From SMWD01 sp964629475 (lineage in GTDB: Bacteria > Pseudomonadota > Gammaproteobacteria > Steroidobacterales > GCA-2729495): a stretch of DNA of 64,000 nt. The stretch covers positions 53,347 to 117,346 of the forward strand of contig CAZVQW010000007.1 of NCBI GenBank assembly GCA_964629475.1, in the 5' to 3' direction. The notes below the pieces were generated by a model that saw only the letters and a program-made list of their open reading frames with translations, searched no databases and was not told where the DNA came from. The translations under genes and the position numbers were made by a program. Shown here in pieces: positions 26,191 to 34,484 of the stretch (position 1 is its first letter; each line of letters opens with the position of its first letter).

Positions 26191-27378
26191 ATGACTCAAA
26201 TTGAGACTACTCCAACGCGGTACCTGACGACAGGAATTGTGCTGTTCACCTTTCTCGCCGGCTGCTCAGAAACCACTTCGCCACCAGCCGAGCAATCTGC
26301 CGAATTCGACCAGCAGCAGATAGCGAACCCAGTGACACCAGCGGCAACCCCGGGCTCGGAGCTACCGGTCTGGAAAATCCCGAATATTCCAAGCGGCGGT
26401 GAGGCCTACTACGCCCCCGACAACCTTCATTTGATTGCGCAACTGGAGGATCCGCTGGCGCAAAAGAGCGAGGATGCCCGTGTCCCTGGAGCGCTGACCT
26501 ATATTTTCACCGACGACGGCAAATCCAGCCGTCGCATCACCGACCGGGGTCAGGACGGCTGCTCCTATTTCTCTCCGGACATGGATTATGTTGTCTGGAC
26601 ATCCACGCGTGACCACATGGAAGGACCGATCGGCGACTGGCTGGACGATATCGACTATCCGCGGGGCGCGGATCTCTATATCTCGGATCTCGACGGCGGC
26701 AACATCCGTCGGCTGACCGATAACGATTGGTATGACGCTGAAGTTTCAGTTTCTCCGGACGGTCAATGGATTGTGTTCGGCCGACAAACTGACGGCAAGA
26801 TGGACCTGTGGCGCATCCGGCCCGACGGCTCGGACGAACAACAGATCACCTTTACCGAAGACTGGCAGGAAGGTGCACCTTTTTACCTGCCGGACAGCGA
26901 GACCATTCTGTTTCGTGCATGGCAGACCAGCGTGAAAAACGAACTGCGTAAGCAACATGCGGACAGTAAGGGGCGCTGGATCACGCCGATGACGGTCTTC
27001 ACGATCAGGCATGACGGTACGGAGCTGATACAGCGCACCTTTGACAACGATATGAACTGGGCGCCCTATCCGGCGCCGGACGGTCGCCACTATGTATTCG
27101 TGCGGACCGTGGATGACAAGAACTGGGAGGTGTTTCTCGGTGACCTCGCCGGCGGTGAGCCCGTGCGCCTGACATACAATCCGTATTTCGACGGACTGCC
27201 CTCCCTGTCACCGGACGGCAAAAAGATGGTGTTCTCGCGCCAGGGCGCTGATCGAAAATTTTCTGTCTATGTAATGGATGTGTCGTCGCTGAATCTCGGG
27301 CCGGAAAACTACCAGGGCACACCATTGACGGAGGCGCCCGAAGACGCTGTCATTGCTGATATCGCCCGGGGAGGTTAA
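26191..27378 (+). CDS. PD40/TolB-like beta-propeller lipoprotein, copy 1
   Basis: A 395-residue protein with a lipoprotein signal (L-F-T-F-L-A-G-C, lipidation at Cys25), then a linker and a WD40-like propeller with repeated S-P-D-G-(Q/K) blades. It shares with two paralogues in this window W-K-I-P-N-I-P, E-A-Y-Y-A-P-D, R-G-Q-D-G-C-S-Y and N-W-A-P-Y-P-A-P-D-G-R-H. Such propellers are protein- or ligand-binding scaffolds; I see no catalytic motif. Start chosen at the ATG with GGAG upstream. The next gene is a paralogue 29 bases downstream, probably the same operon. Confidence 0.85.
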   Translation: MTQIETTPTRYLTTGIVLFTFLAGCSETTSPPAEQSAEFDQQQIANPVTPAATPGSELPVWKIPNIPSGGEAYYAPDNLHLIAQLEDPLAQKSEDARVPGALTYIFTDDGKSSRRITDRGQDGCSYFSPDMDYVVWTSTRDHMEGPIGDWLDDIDYPRGADLYISDLDGGNIRRLTDNDWYDAEVSVSPDGQWIVFGRQTDGKMDLWRIRPDGSDEQQITFTEDWQEGAPFYLPDSETILFRAWQTSVKNELRKQHADSKGRWITPMTVFTIRHDGTELIQRTFDNDMNWAPYPAPDGRHYVFVRTVDDKNWEVFLGDLAGGEPVRLTYNPYFDGLPSLSPDGKKMVFSRQGADRKFSVYVMDVSSLNLGPENYQGTPLTEAPEDAVIADIARGG

Positions 27379-27407
27379 TCAGCAACGTACAACAGGAGTT
27401 CACACCG

Positions 27408-28550
27408 ATGAGTTTCAGGCCGATTGCTTTGTCTTGCCGTAAGTTCGCCGCTCTGCCGATCATGATCGCACCGGTATTGTTCGGCCTGATTGGCTGTTCA
27501 GACCAAGAGACACCCGTCGCGGATGTTACCGACGCCAATGAAGTACCGGCCAGTCCGGTAACCGCGACGACCACCGAGTTACCAACCTGGAAGATCCCGA
27601 ATATTCCCAAGGCTGCCGAGGCGTACTACGCACCGGACAGCCTGCATGTAATCGCCCAGGTACAGGATCCCGATGCACAAAAGCCCGGGGGGCGTGGCGG
27701 CGAAGGCACACTGACCTATCTGTTCACGGATCAAGGTGAGGACATCATTCGCATTAACGACCGCGGGCAGGATGGGTGTTCATACTACTTTCCGAATCAA
27801 CCGCTGATTGTCTGGACGTCAACACGGGACAACATGGAGATGCCGGTCGGTAACTGGTTCGATGAACGCGACTATCCACGCGGCGCTGAACTGTATACCT
27901 CCGACCTCAAGGGCAACAGCGTTCACCGCCTTACCAACAATGAATGGTATGACGCGGAAGTCTCGGTTTCGCCGGACGGCAAGTGGATCGTGTTCGGCCG
28001 GCAAACCGACGGCAAAATGGATTTGTGGCGCATGCGCCCGGATGGTTCCGATGAACAACAAATCACGACAACCGAAGACTGGCAGGAAGGCGCCCCGTTT
28101 TATCTCCCGGACAGCAACACCATCCTGTTCCGTGCCTGGAAACGCAGCGAGTTCGGCAGAATCGAACCGACTCCGATGACGGTCTTCACGATCAGGCACG
28201 ATGGTACCGGGTTAACGCAGCGCACCTTTGACCACGATATGAATTGGGCGCCCTACCCGGCCCCCGACGGACGGCATTACGTATTCGTGCGGGTCGCAGA
28301 CGAGAACAATTGGGAGATTTTTCTGGGTGACCTGGCGGGTGGTGAGCCGGTACGCCTGACTTTCAATCCCGGCTTTGACGGCCTGCCGGCATTATCGCCC
28401 GATGGCACGAAGATGTTATTTGCGCGCACTGAGGGCGAGGGATTCAGTGGCGGGATCTACACCTATGTCATGGACGTATCATCTCTGCATCTCGGACCCG
28501 AGCACTTTACCGGCATTCCATCTGTCACTGCAGACCAGACGACACCATAA
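27408..28550 (+). CDS. PD40/TolB-like beta-propeller lipoprotein, copy 2
   Basis: A 380-residue paralogue of the preceding gene. Lipobox L-F-G-L-I-G-C gives Cys30. Nearly every blade motif is shared (W-K-I-P-N-I-P-K-A-A-E-A-Y-Y-A-P-D, F-G-R-Q-T-D-G-K-M-D-L-W-R, D-W-Q-E-G-A-P-F-Y-L-P-D-S). AGGAG precedes the ATG. The tandem arrangement points to local duplication followed by divergence of the N-terminus and C-terminus. Function unknown. Confidence 0.85.
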   Translation: MSFRPIALSCRKFAALPIMIAPVLFGLIGCSDQETPVADVTDANEVPASPVTATTTELPTWKIPNIPKAAEAYYAPDSLHVIAQVQDPDAQKPGGRGGEGTLTYLFTDQGEDIIRINDRGQDGCSYYFPNQPLIVWTSTRDNMEMPVGNWFDERDYPRGAELYTSDLKGNSVHRLTNNEWYDAEVSVSPDGKWIVFGRQTDGKMDLWRMRPDGSDEQQITTTEDWQEGAPFYLPDSNTILFRAWKRSEFGRIEPTPMTVFTIRHDGTGLTQRTFDHDMNWAPYPAPDGRHYVFVRVADENNWEIFLGDLAGGEPVRLTFNPGFDGLPALSPDGTKMLFARTEGEGFSGGIYTYVMDVSSLHLGPEHFTGIPSVTADQTTP

Positions 28551-28568
28551 CCTGCAATCAGCACGATC

Positions 28569-29225
28569 TTATCCGTCATCGGATTGCGTACACCATAAGC
28601 CCGCACCCATCAGCAAGACACCAATGACATACAGGGTCCACGAGAAATCCTGCGGAACAAAGTTCTGAAACGCCTCCTGACCACCGGCGAGCAGAGGCAG
28701 TGCCGGTAACAGGAATGATGCTATGCCCAGAAGCGCACCTAACGTAAACAGCAGAATTCCGGACCGAGTCCATAGGATCGCTGTTGTCCGCACCAAAACT
28801 GACCCTCCCCAAATGACGAACAGCAGTGCAATAAGGGCCGGTGCCAGCCACGGGCCGAACCAGGGCCAGGGAATCAGAAAAAGCACATCCCACTCGAACC
28901 AGGAGGTCGGCCAGCCAATCATCAGCTTGAGCCACAGATAATAAAAAAGATCCCAGACCCCGAAAACATAGACAAACGCAGCGAAGCGGCGCGTACTGCG
29001 TCGCTCGGCCAGCATTGCGGCCGCGAAGATTATGACGATGGTGGCGCTTTCACGGACCAGTTCGATTGCGAGGTCCCGACCGGATAACAGCGTGAGTGGA
29101 AAGATCTCCAACGGATTGCCGGGGTAATAGATACTACGGAGATGCACCACGATCGCGGCTTCGACCTGCGCCATGGCGATGGCAAACACCGTCAACCAGA
29201 TTATCGGAGTACGGATTCCAGACAT
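28569..29225 (-). CDS. Polytopic inner-membrane protein, unknown function
   Basis: A 218-residue very hydrophobic protein with about six membrane segments (for example I-I-W-L-T-V-F-A-I-A, A-T-I-V-I-I-F-A-A-A-M-L-A, A-L-I-A-L-L-F-V-I-W-G-G, L-L-F-T-L-G-A-L-L-G-I-A) and a Trp/Pro-rich loop W-P-T-S-W-F-E-W. No family recognised. It is convergent with the propeller lipoproteins (18-bp gap) and divergent from tRNA-Arg. Confidence 0.7.
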   Translation of the reverse strand: MSGIRTPIIWLTVFAIAMAQVEAAIVVHLRSIYYPGNPLEIFPLTLLSGRDLAIELVRESATIVIIFAAAMLAERRSTRRFAAFVYVFGVWDLFYYLWLKLMIGWPTSWFEWDVLFLIPWPWFGPWLAPALIALLFVIWGGSVLVRTTAILWTRSGILLFTLGALLGIASFLLPALPLLAGGQEAFQNFVPQDFSWTLYVIGVLLMGAGLWCTQSDDG

Positions 29226-29378
29226 GTATTCATTAGACCATGCGGCGACCGACCGGGCGCCCCTGAAGCCTCGTTTGAGTCCACTGCCCCGATGACGGTA
29301 GAATGCGCACCCGCCGCAGTTTATTACGGTCAGGAGGGCACCGCGAAGCCCGGTAAAATCAAAGACTTACTATACCAC

Positions 29379-29455
29379 GCGCCCGTAGCTCAGTTGGATA
29401 GAGTGCCTGGCTACGAACCAGGAGGTCGGGAGTTCGAATCTCTCCGGGCGCGCCA
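29379..29455 (+). tRNA. tRNA-Arg (anticodon ACG)
   Basis: Acceptor GCGCCCG pairs with CGGGCGC, discriminator G, and CCA is encoded (29453-29455). The D arm has AGCTCAGTTGGATAGAG, the anticodon arm CCTGG-CTACGAA-CCAGG puts ACG at positions 34-36, and the T arm contains GTTCGAATC. 77 bases, reading CGU/CGC/CGA after A34 deamination. It is followed 69 bases later by the aldolase gene. Confidence 0.95.
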
Positions 29456-29524
29456 CTAAGTAAACCAGGCCGCTGCGTGTGGCCCGTTAATTTCTAAAAC
29501 CGTTAACAACCGTCGAGGAATCCC

Positions 29525-30418
29525 GTGAGCAATTACGACAAACAACTGGACAAGATGAAAAATCAGGATGGCTTCATAGCAGCACTGGACCAGAGCGGTG
29601 GTAGCACGCCGAAAGCACTCGGGTTATACGGTGTAACAGAAGATGCCTGGTCGAATGACGAAGAAATGTTTACGGTCGTGCATGAAATGCGCACGCGTAT
29701 CATGACCAGCCCAAGTTTCGCCGGAAACAGAATTCTGGCCGCCATCCTGTTTGAAAACACGATGGATCGGGATGTTCAGGGTCGCTCGACGGCTGAATAC
29801 CTCTGGGAAGAAAAGAGTGTTGTACCCATATTGAAAGTGGACAAGGGTCTGGCCGATGAAGCAAACGGCGTACAGCTCATGAACCCCATGCCCGATCTCG
29901 GTGCATTGCTCGAAAAAGCCAAGGCGAAAGGTATCTTCGGCACCAAAATGCGCTCCGTCATCCAGCAGGCGAATGCAGACGGCATCAAAGCGAATGTTGC
30001 CCAACAGTTTGAGATCGGCCGACAGATTTGTGGCGCCGGCCTGATCCCGATCATCGAGCCGGAAGTAAATATCCATTGCCCTGACAAGGCAGCAGCCGAA
30101 ACACTGCTGCACGCTGCGCTAATGAACGAACTCAACCAGCTGGGTGACGATCAGCTTGTCATGCTGAAACTGACGCTACCGGAAGAAACCAATCTCTACA
30201 CGGACGCTATCAATCATCCAAATGTGGTTCGGGTTGTGGCCCTGTCCGGTGGCTACAGCCGCGAGGAAGCCAATACTCGCCTGAGCCAGAATAACGGCAT
30301 GGTCGCGAGCTTTTCGCGCGCCCTCTCAGAAGGTCTCAAGGCCCAACAGAGCGAAGCGGAATTCGATGCGATGCTGGATGCTTCCATTGAGAGTATTTTT
30401 CAGGCATCAAAAACCTGA
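29525..30418 (+). CDS. Class I fructose-bisphosphate aldolase
   Basis: A 297-residue protein with G-F-I-A-A-L-D-Q-S-G-G-S-T-P-K-A-L, K-V-D-K-G-L, I-I-E-P-E-V and M-L-K-L-T-L-P, matching the bacterial class I (Schiff-base) aldolase seen in staphylococci and many proteobacteria. It interconverts fructose-1,6-bisphosphate with glyceraldehyde-3-phosphate and dihydroxyacetone phosphate without a metal. The start is GTG at 29525 with GAGGAA upstream. A strong terminator follows, so it is probably a single-gene unit. Confidence 0.92.
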   Translation: MSNYDKQLDKMKNQDGFIAALDQSGGSTPKALGLYGVTEDAWSNDEEMFTVVHEMRTRIMTSPSFAGNRILAAILFENTMDRDVQGRSTAEYLWEEKSVVPILKVDKGLADEANGVQLMNPMPDLGALLEKAKAKGIFGTKMRSVIQQANADGIKANVAQQFEIGRQICGAGLIPIIEPEVNIHCPDKAAAETLLHAALMNELNQLGDDQLVMLKLTLPEETNLYTDAINHPNVVRVVALSGGYSREEANTRLSQNNGMVASFSRALSEGLKAQQSEAEFDAMLDASIESIFQASKT

Positions 30419-30442
30419 GCAAATACGCATCACCCTGGATGG

Positions 30443-30473
30443 AAAATGCCCGCTACAAGCGGGCATTTTTTTT
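30443..30473 (+). terminator. Intrinsic terminator after aldolase
   Basis: An 11-bp stem (30443-30453 with 30459-30469, AAAATGCCCGC / GCGGGCATTTT) with a TACAA loop and a run of T residues to 30473, 25 bases after the aldolase stop. Confidence 0.92.
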
Positions 30474-30698
30474 CAGTTTGGGGCCAATTTACGAAGCGCA
30501 ACGGGACTTGAGCACACATTAGCGGACCAGCACATTCCACTTGTAATGTCATTATAAACAGATACACTGTCAGCTAAACAATGGTATTGACTCGTGGATT
30601 GCAGGCTCCATATCACCGCCTCCTGATCCCACGCCAGCCGACCGGTCACGCTTCGGACCTGCCATTGATTGAATTAACGTGTCGAGGGCTATCGATTC

Positions 30699-31622
30699 AT
30701 GTTCGCTTATATTTTGCGACGCCTGGTCTTCGCGGTACCCACAATATTTGTAATCATCCTGCTGACGTTCGTGCTGATGCATATGGCTCCGGGCGGGCCT
30801 TTCGACGATCTTCAGGATATTGACCCGGCGGTACTGGCAAACCTGCGCGCGGCCTACCATCTCGATGACACCGTCTGGCAGCAATTCTGGACCTACTTGT
30901 CCGGTTTACTACAGGGCGACATGGGGCCCTCGCTGATTTACCGTGAGTTGACAGTCAATCAGATCATTGCGACGGGTTTACCGGTGAGTGTCACGATCGG
31001 CCTGAGTGCGATGGCTATCGGACTGTCCGTCGGCCTTTTATGCGGCATTGTCGCGGCTCTGCGACAGAATTCACTGCTGGATTATGCGGTCATGGCCGCA
31101 GCCATGACCGGCGTCGCCGTCCCCACCTTTGTAACGGCACCTTTGTTGATACTCGTCTTTGGCCTGACCCTGGCCTGGCTACCAATTTCAGGATGGAACG
31201 GCGGCCAGATTCAGCATCTGATTCTTCCCGTCACAGCACTGGCAATACCGAAGGTCGCCGCAATCGCACGAATCACACGCGGCGCCATGCTTGAAGCCAT
31301 CAACATGGATTACGTGCGGACCGCACGCGCCAAGGGCATGAGGGAAAGGAAAGTCATCACCCGGCATGTCATGAGGCCGGTTCTTATACCGGTCGTGAGC
31401 TATCTTGGTCCGGCGATTGCAACGGTCATGACCGGTTCGGTCATCATTGAAAATATATTTGGCCTGCCGGGACTGGGCCGCGCGTTTGTGGAAAGCGCAA
31501 TTAACCGCGACTATCCGGTCGTCATGGGAATTGTCATCGTGTACGCGATTTTCATCGTACTTCTTAATCTGTTCGCCGACATTCTGTACGGGTTTCTGGA
31601 TCCGAGGATCAGGCAAAAATGA
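30699..31622 (+). CDS. Peptide ABC transporter permease, OppB/DppB type
   Basis: A 307-residue inner-membrane permease with about six helices. It has the OppB-type N-terminus (R-R-L-V-F-A-V-P-T-I-F-V-I-I-L-L-T-F-V-L-M-H), the coupling loop R-T-A-R-A-K-G-M-R-E-R-K-V-I, and N-R-D-Y-P-V-V-M-G near the C-terminus. It forms the membrane channel with the next gene. First gene of a four-gene operon in which each gene overlaps the next by 4 bases. The 280-bp region before it carries the aldolase terminator and presumably the operon promoter. Confidence 0.92.
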   Translation: MFAYILRRLVFAVPTIFVIILLTFVLMHMAPGGPFDDLQDIDPAVLANLRAAYHLDDTVWQQFWTYLSGLLQGDMGPSLIYRELTVNQIIATGLPVSVTIGLSAMAIGLSVGLLCGIVAALRQNSLLDYAVMAAAMTGVAVPTFVTAPLLILVFGLTLAWLPISGWNGGQIQHLILPVTALAIPKVAAIARITRGAMLEAINMDYVRTARAKGMRERKVITRHVMRPVLIPVVSYLGPAIATVMTGSVIIENIFGLPGLGRAFVESAINRDYPVVMGIVIVYAIFIVLLNLFADILYGFLDPRIRQK

Positions 31623-32515
31623 AGTCGAGCCCCGCTGTTGCCACAGAGAACGGCTCTCCACTCCCCGCCGGCAGATCGCTGTGGCAAGACGCCGCCGACC
31701 GGTTTCGCGCGAACCGCGCTGCAATGATCAGCGCCGGGATCATCTTCGTAATCATCATTCTGGCCATTGTTGTTCCGATCTGGGGACCCCATTCTCTGGA
31801 AGAGGTTTACTGGGACCGCATGCTCATCGCACCATCCCTGGAGAATCATCACTGGTTCGGCACCGACGTCAACGGCCGCGACATGTTTGCGCGGGTTTTC
31901 TACGGTGCCCGCATTTCACTGACGATCGGTGTGCTCACAACGCTGGTAGCACTGACGATTGGTGTTCTATACGGCGCCGTCGCCGGATATTTCGGCGGCC
32001 GCATCGGCACCATCATGATGCGCCTCGTCGATATCATCTATGCCGTTCCGGCTCTCTTTCTGATCATCATCCTGATTAGTGTATTCGGCAACAACTTCAT
32101 CCTCGTGTTCGTCAGCATCGGAGCCGTGGAATGGCTCACAATGGCGAGGATCGTTCGCGGCCAGACCCTGGCCATTCGTGAGAAAGACTACGTCGAGGCG
32201 GCCCATGCACTGGGCCTGCCGCAAACCACGATACTGGTCCGCTATATCATTCCCAATGTGCTCGGTCCGGTCATCGTTTATGCGACTTTGCTGATCCCGA
32301 TCAATATCCTGGTCGAAAGTTACCTGAGCTTTCTCGGCCTTGGCGTCCAGGAGCCTTATACGAGCTGGGGCCGATTGATCTCCCAGGGCACCAAGGAAAT
32401 CGAAACCGGGCTCTGGCTGCTATTGATCCCGGCCGTGTTCCTGACGGTGACGATGTTCTGCTTCAATTTCATCGGCGACGGATTACGCGACGCTCTGGAC
32501 CCGAAAGATCGATGA
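31619..32515 (+). CDS. Peptide ABC transporter permease, OppC/DppC type
   Basis: A 298-residue permease. OppC-type features: the N-terminal R-F-R-A-N-R-A-A-M-I-S segment, H-W-F-G-T-D-V-N-G-R-D-M-F-A-R-V-F-Y-G-A-R, coupling loop E-A-A-H-A-L-G-L-P-Q, and S-F-L-G-L-G-V-Q-E-P near the C-terminus. Partners the preceding permease. ATGA overlaps on both sides. Confidence 0.92.
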   Translation: MKSSPAVATENGSPLPAGRSLWQDAADRFRANRAAMISAGIIFVIIILAIVVPIWGPHSLEEVYWDRMLIAPSLENHHWFGTDVNGRDMFARVFYGARISLTIGVLTTLVALTIGVLYGAVAGYFGGRIGTIMMRLVDIIYAVPALFLIIILISVFGNNFILVFVSIGAVEWLTMARIVRGQTLAIREKDYVEAAHALGLPQTTILVRYIIPNVLGPVIVYATLLIPINILVESYLSFLGLGVQEPYTSWGRLISQGTKEIETGLWLLLIPAVFLTVTMFCFNFIGDGLRDALDPKDR

Positions 32516-33483
32516 CCGCCGCACTCCTGAAATGTAACGATTTATGCGTCCGGTTTGAGGTAAAAAACGGTGTCGTGCAGGCAGTAAACGATTTCAGCTT
32601 CACTATTGATCGCGGTGAATGCGTCGGCATCGTTGGCGAGTCCGGGTCCGGCAAAACGCAGAGTTGCATGGCGATCATGGGCCTGCTGCCACGCAACGGA
32701 TCGGCAACCGGCAGTGCCAGATTTCAGGGCCAGGAGATTCTCAATGCCCGGCGCAAAGTTATGAACCGTATCCGCGGGAAGTCGATCGGCATGATCTTTC
32801 AGGACTCGATGGCCGGACTGACACCCTTCATGCGGATTGGCGATCAGCTCTGTGAAGTGCTGATCGAACACAAGGGCATGAGTGAAGCAGAGGCCCGTAC
32901 CCGGGCTCTGGAGGTCCTGGATATTCTGCAATTCCCGCAACCGAAGCGCCGCTTCAAAATGTATCCGTATGAATTATCGGGCGGCATGCGTCAACGCGTC
33001 ATGATCGCACTTGCGCTGGTGTGTAAACCTGACCTGATCATCGCCGATGAACCAACGACTGCTCTGGACATCACGATTCAGGCACAAATTCTCGAATTCC
33101 TCGCCGGACTTAAAAAACATACCGATACAGCCATCATCATGATCACCCATGACTTTGGCGTCGCAGCCGAACTATGTGACCGTGTCATCGTCATGTACGC
33201 CGGCCGCATGGTCGAGTCCGGCCGGGTCGAGGACATTTTTGCGCGACCACAGCATCCTTATACCCAGGCACTGCTACGCGCGACGCCAAGACTCGATAGT
33301 GATCCGCAAGCCGAACTACCGCTCATCCCCGGACGACCGCCGAGCCTGCAGAATCTGCCGAGTGGCTGTTCGTTCGCGCAGCGATGCACGCAGACGCTGG
33401 AACGGTGCAGGCATGAGCGTCCGGAACTCGGCACCCCGTTTGGAGAACACCTGTCAGCCTGCTTCGTGACACAATCACAATGA
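32512..33483 (+). CDS. Peptide ABC transporter ATPase, OppD/DppD type
   Basis: A 323-residue ATPase. Walker A G-E-S-G-S-G-K-T, Q-loop region I-F-Q-D-S-M, signature L-S-G-G-M-R-Q-R, Walker B L-I-I-A-D-E-P-T, and H-loop T-H-D. The C-terminus has the Opp/Dpp extension with cysteines (G-C-S-F-A-Q-R-C ... R-C) that in characterised OppD proteins bind a [4Fe-4S] cluster. Overlaps the next ATPase gene by 4 bases. Confidence 0.93.
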   Translation: MTAALLKCNDLCVRFEVKNGVVQAVNDFSFTIDRGECVGIVGESGSGKTQSCMAIMGLLPRNGSATGSARFQGQEILNARRKVMNRIRGKSIGMIFQDSMAGLTPFMRIGDQLCEVLIEHKGMSEAEARTRALEVLDILQFPQPKRRFKMYPYELSGGMRQRVMIALALVCKPDLIIADEPTTALDITIQAQILEFLAGLKKHTDTAIIMITHDFGVAAELCDRVIVMYAGRMVESGRVEDIFARPQHPYTQALLRATPRLDSDPQAELPLIPGRPPSLQNLPSGCSFAQRCTQTLERCRHERPELGTPFGEHLSACFVTQSQ

Positions 33484-34472
33484 GTCCCACAATCCTGAAA
33501 GTTGAAAACCTGGCAGTCCATTTTCCGGTACGCCAGCCAAACTCCATATTTCGCTCGACGATGAGTGTGCTCCGGGCAGTGGATGGCGTCAGTTTCACAC
33601 TTCGGGAAGGTGAGACACTGGGTATCGTCGGCGAATCGGGCTGTGGCAAATCAACGCTGTCCAGAGCCATTCTCCAGCTTATCAAGCCGACATCGGGCCG
33701 GGTAGTCTGGCTCGGCGAGAACCTCAATGAATTACCCCGGCCGGAAATGGATTGCAAAAGACAGGAATTGCAGATTATTTTCCAGGACCCACTGTCGAGC
33801 CTGAATCCGCGCATGACCATCGGCAATATTATCGGTGAACCGTTGAAGGCTTTCCGGCCTCAACTCAACGCCGATGAACGTGCAACGATCGTGCGCAAGA
33901 TGATGGCTGATGTGGGACTGGAACCCGACCTGATGAATCGCTATCCACACGAATTCAGCGGCGGGCAGTGCCAACGCGTCGGCATCGCCCGCGCCATGAT
34001 CATCTCACCGAAACTCGTGATCTGTGATGAACCGGTCAGCGCCCTGGATGTATCCACACAGGCACAGGTCATCACTCTGCTGAAAAAACTGCAAAAGGAA
34101 TCGGGGACCGCATTTTTGTTTATCAGCCATGACCTGTCTGTCGTACGCCTGATGTGCGAACGCATACTGGTCATGTACCTCGGCCGACTGGCAGAAATTG
34201 CCAATCGTGATGAACTTTTCGATGATCCCCGGCATCCTTATACACGCGCGCTAATGAGCGCCATTCCGGTACCCAAGAAGCGGGCACAGCGCCCGCAACG
34301 GATTATTTTGTCCGGGGAAGTCCCGTCGCCGCTGGAACCACCGGCGGGCTGCGTGTTTCATACACGTTGCCCGCAGGCCACCCGATGGTGCAAAAAAGAA
34401 ATCCCGAAACTACAGTCCGTGTCGCCGACTCACCAGGCGGCCTGCCATTACCGGGAAGAAACAGACCGGTAA
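33480..34472 (+). CDS. Peptide ABC transporter ATPase, OppF/DppF type
   Basis: A 330-residue ATPase. Walker A G-E-S-G-C-G-K-S-T, Q-D-P-L-S-S-L-N-P-R-M, signature F-S-G-G-Q-C-Q-R, Walker B L-V-I-C-D-E-P-V-S-A-L-D, H-loop S-H-D-L-S-V. C-terminal cysteine-containing extension as in OppF. It ends 12 bases before the convergently transcribed substrate-binding protein gene. Confidence 0.93.
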   Translation: MSPTILKVENLAVHFPVRQPNSIFRSTMSVLRAVDGVSFTLREGETLGIVGESGCGKSTLSRAILQLIKPTSGRVVWLGENLNELPRPEMDCKRQELQIIFQDPLSSLNPRMTIGNIIGEPLKAFRPQLNADERATIVRKMMADVGLEPDLMNRYPHEFSGGQCQRVGIARAMIISPKLVICDEPVSALDVSTQAQVITLLKKLQKESGTAFLFISHDLSVVRLMCERILVMYLGRLAEIANRDELFDDPRHPYTRALMSAIPVPKKRAQRPQRIILSGEVPSPLEPPAGCVFHTRCPQATRWCKKEIPKLQSVSPTHQAACHYREETDR

Positions 34473-34484
34473 TCTGCGGAAAAT

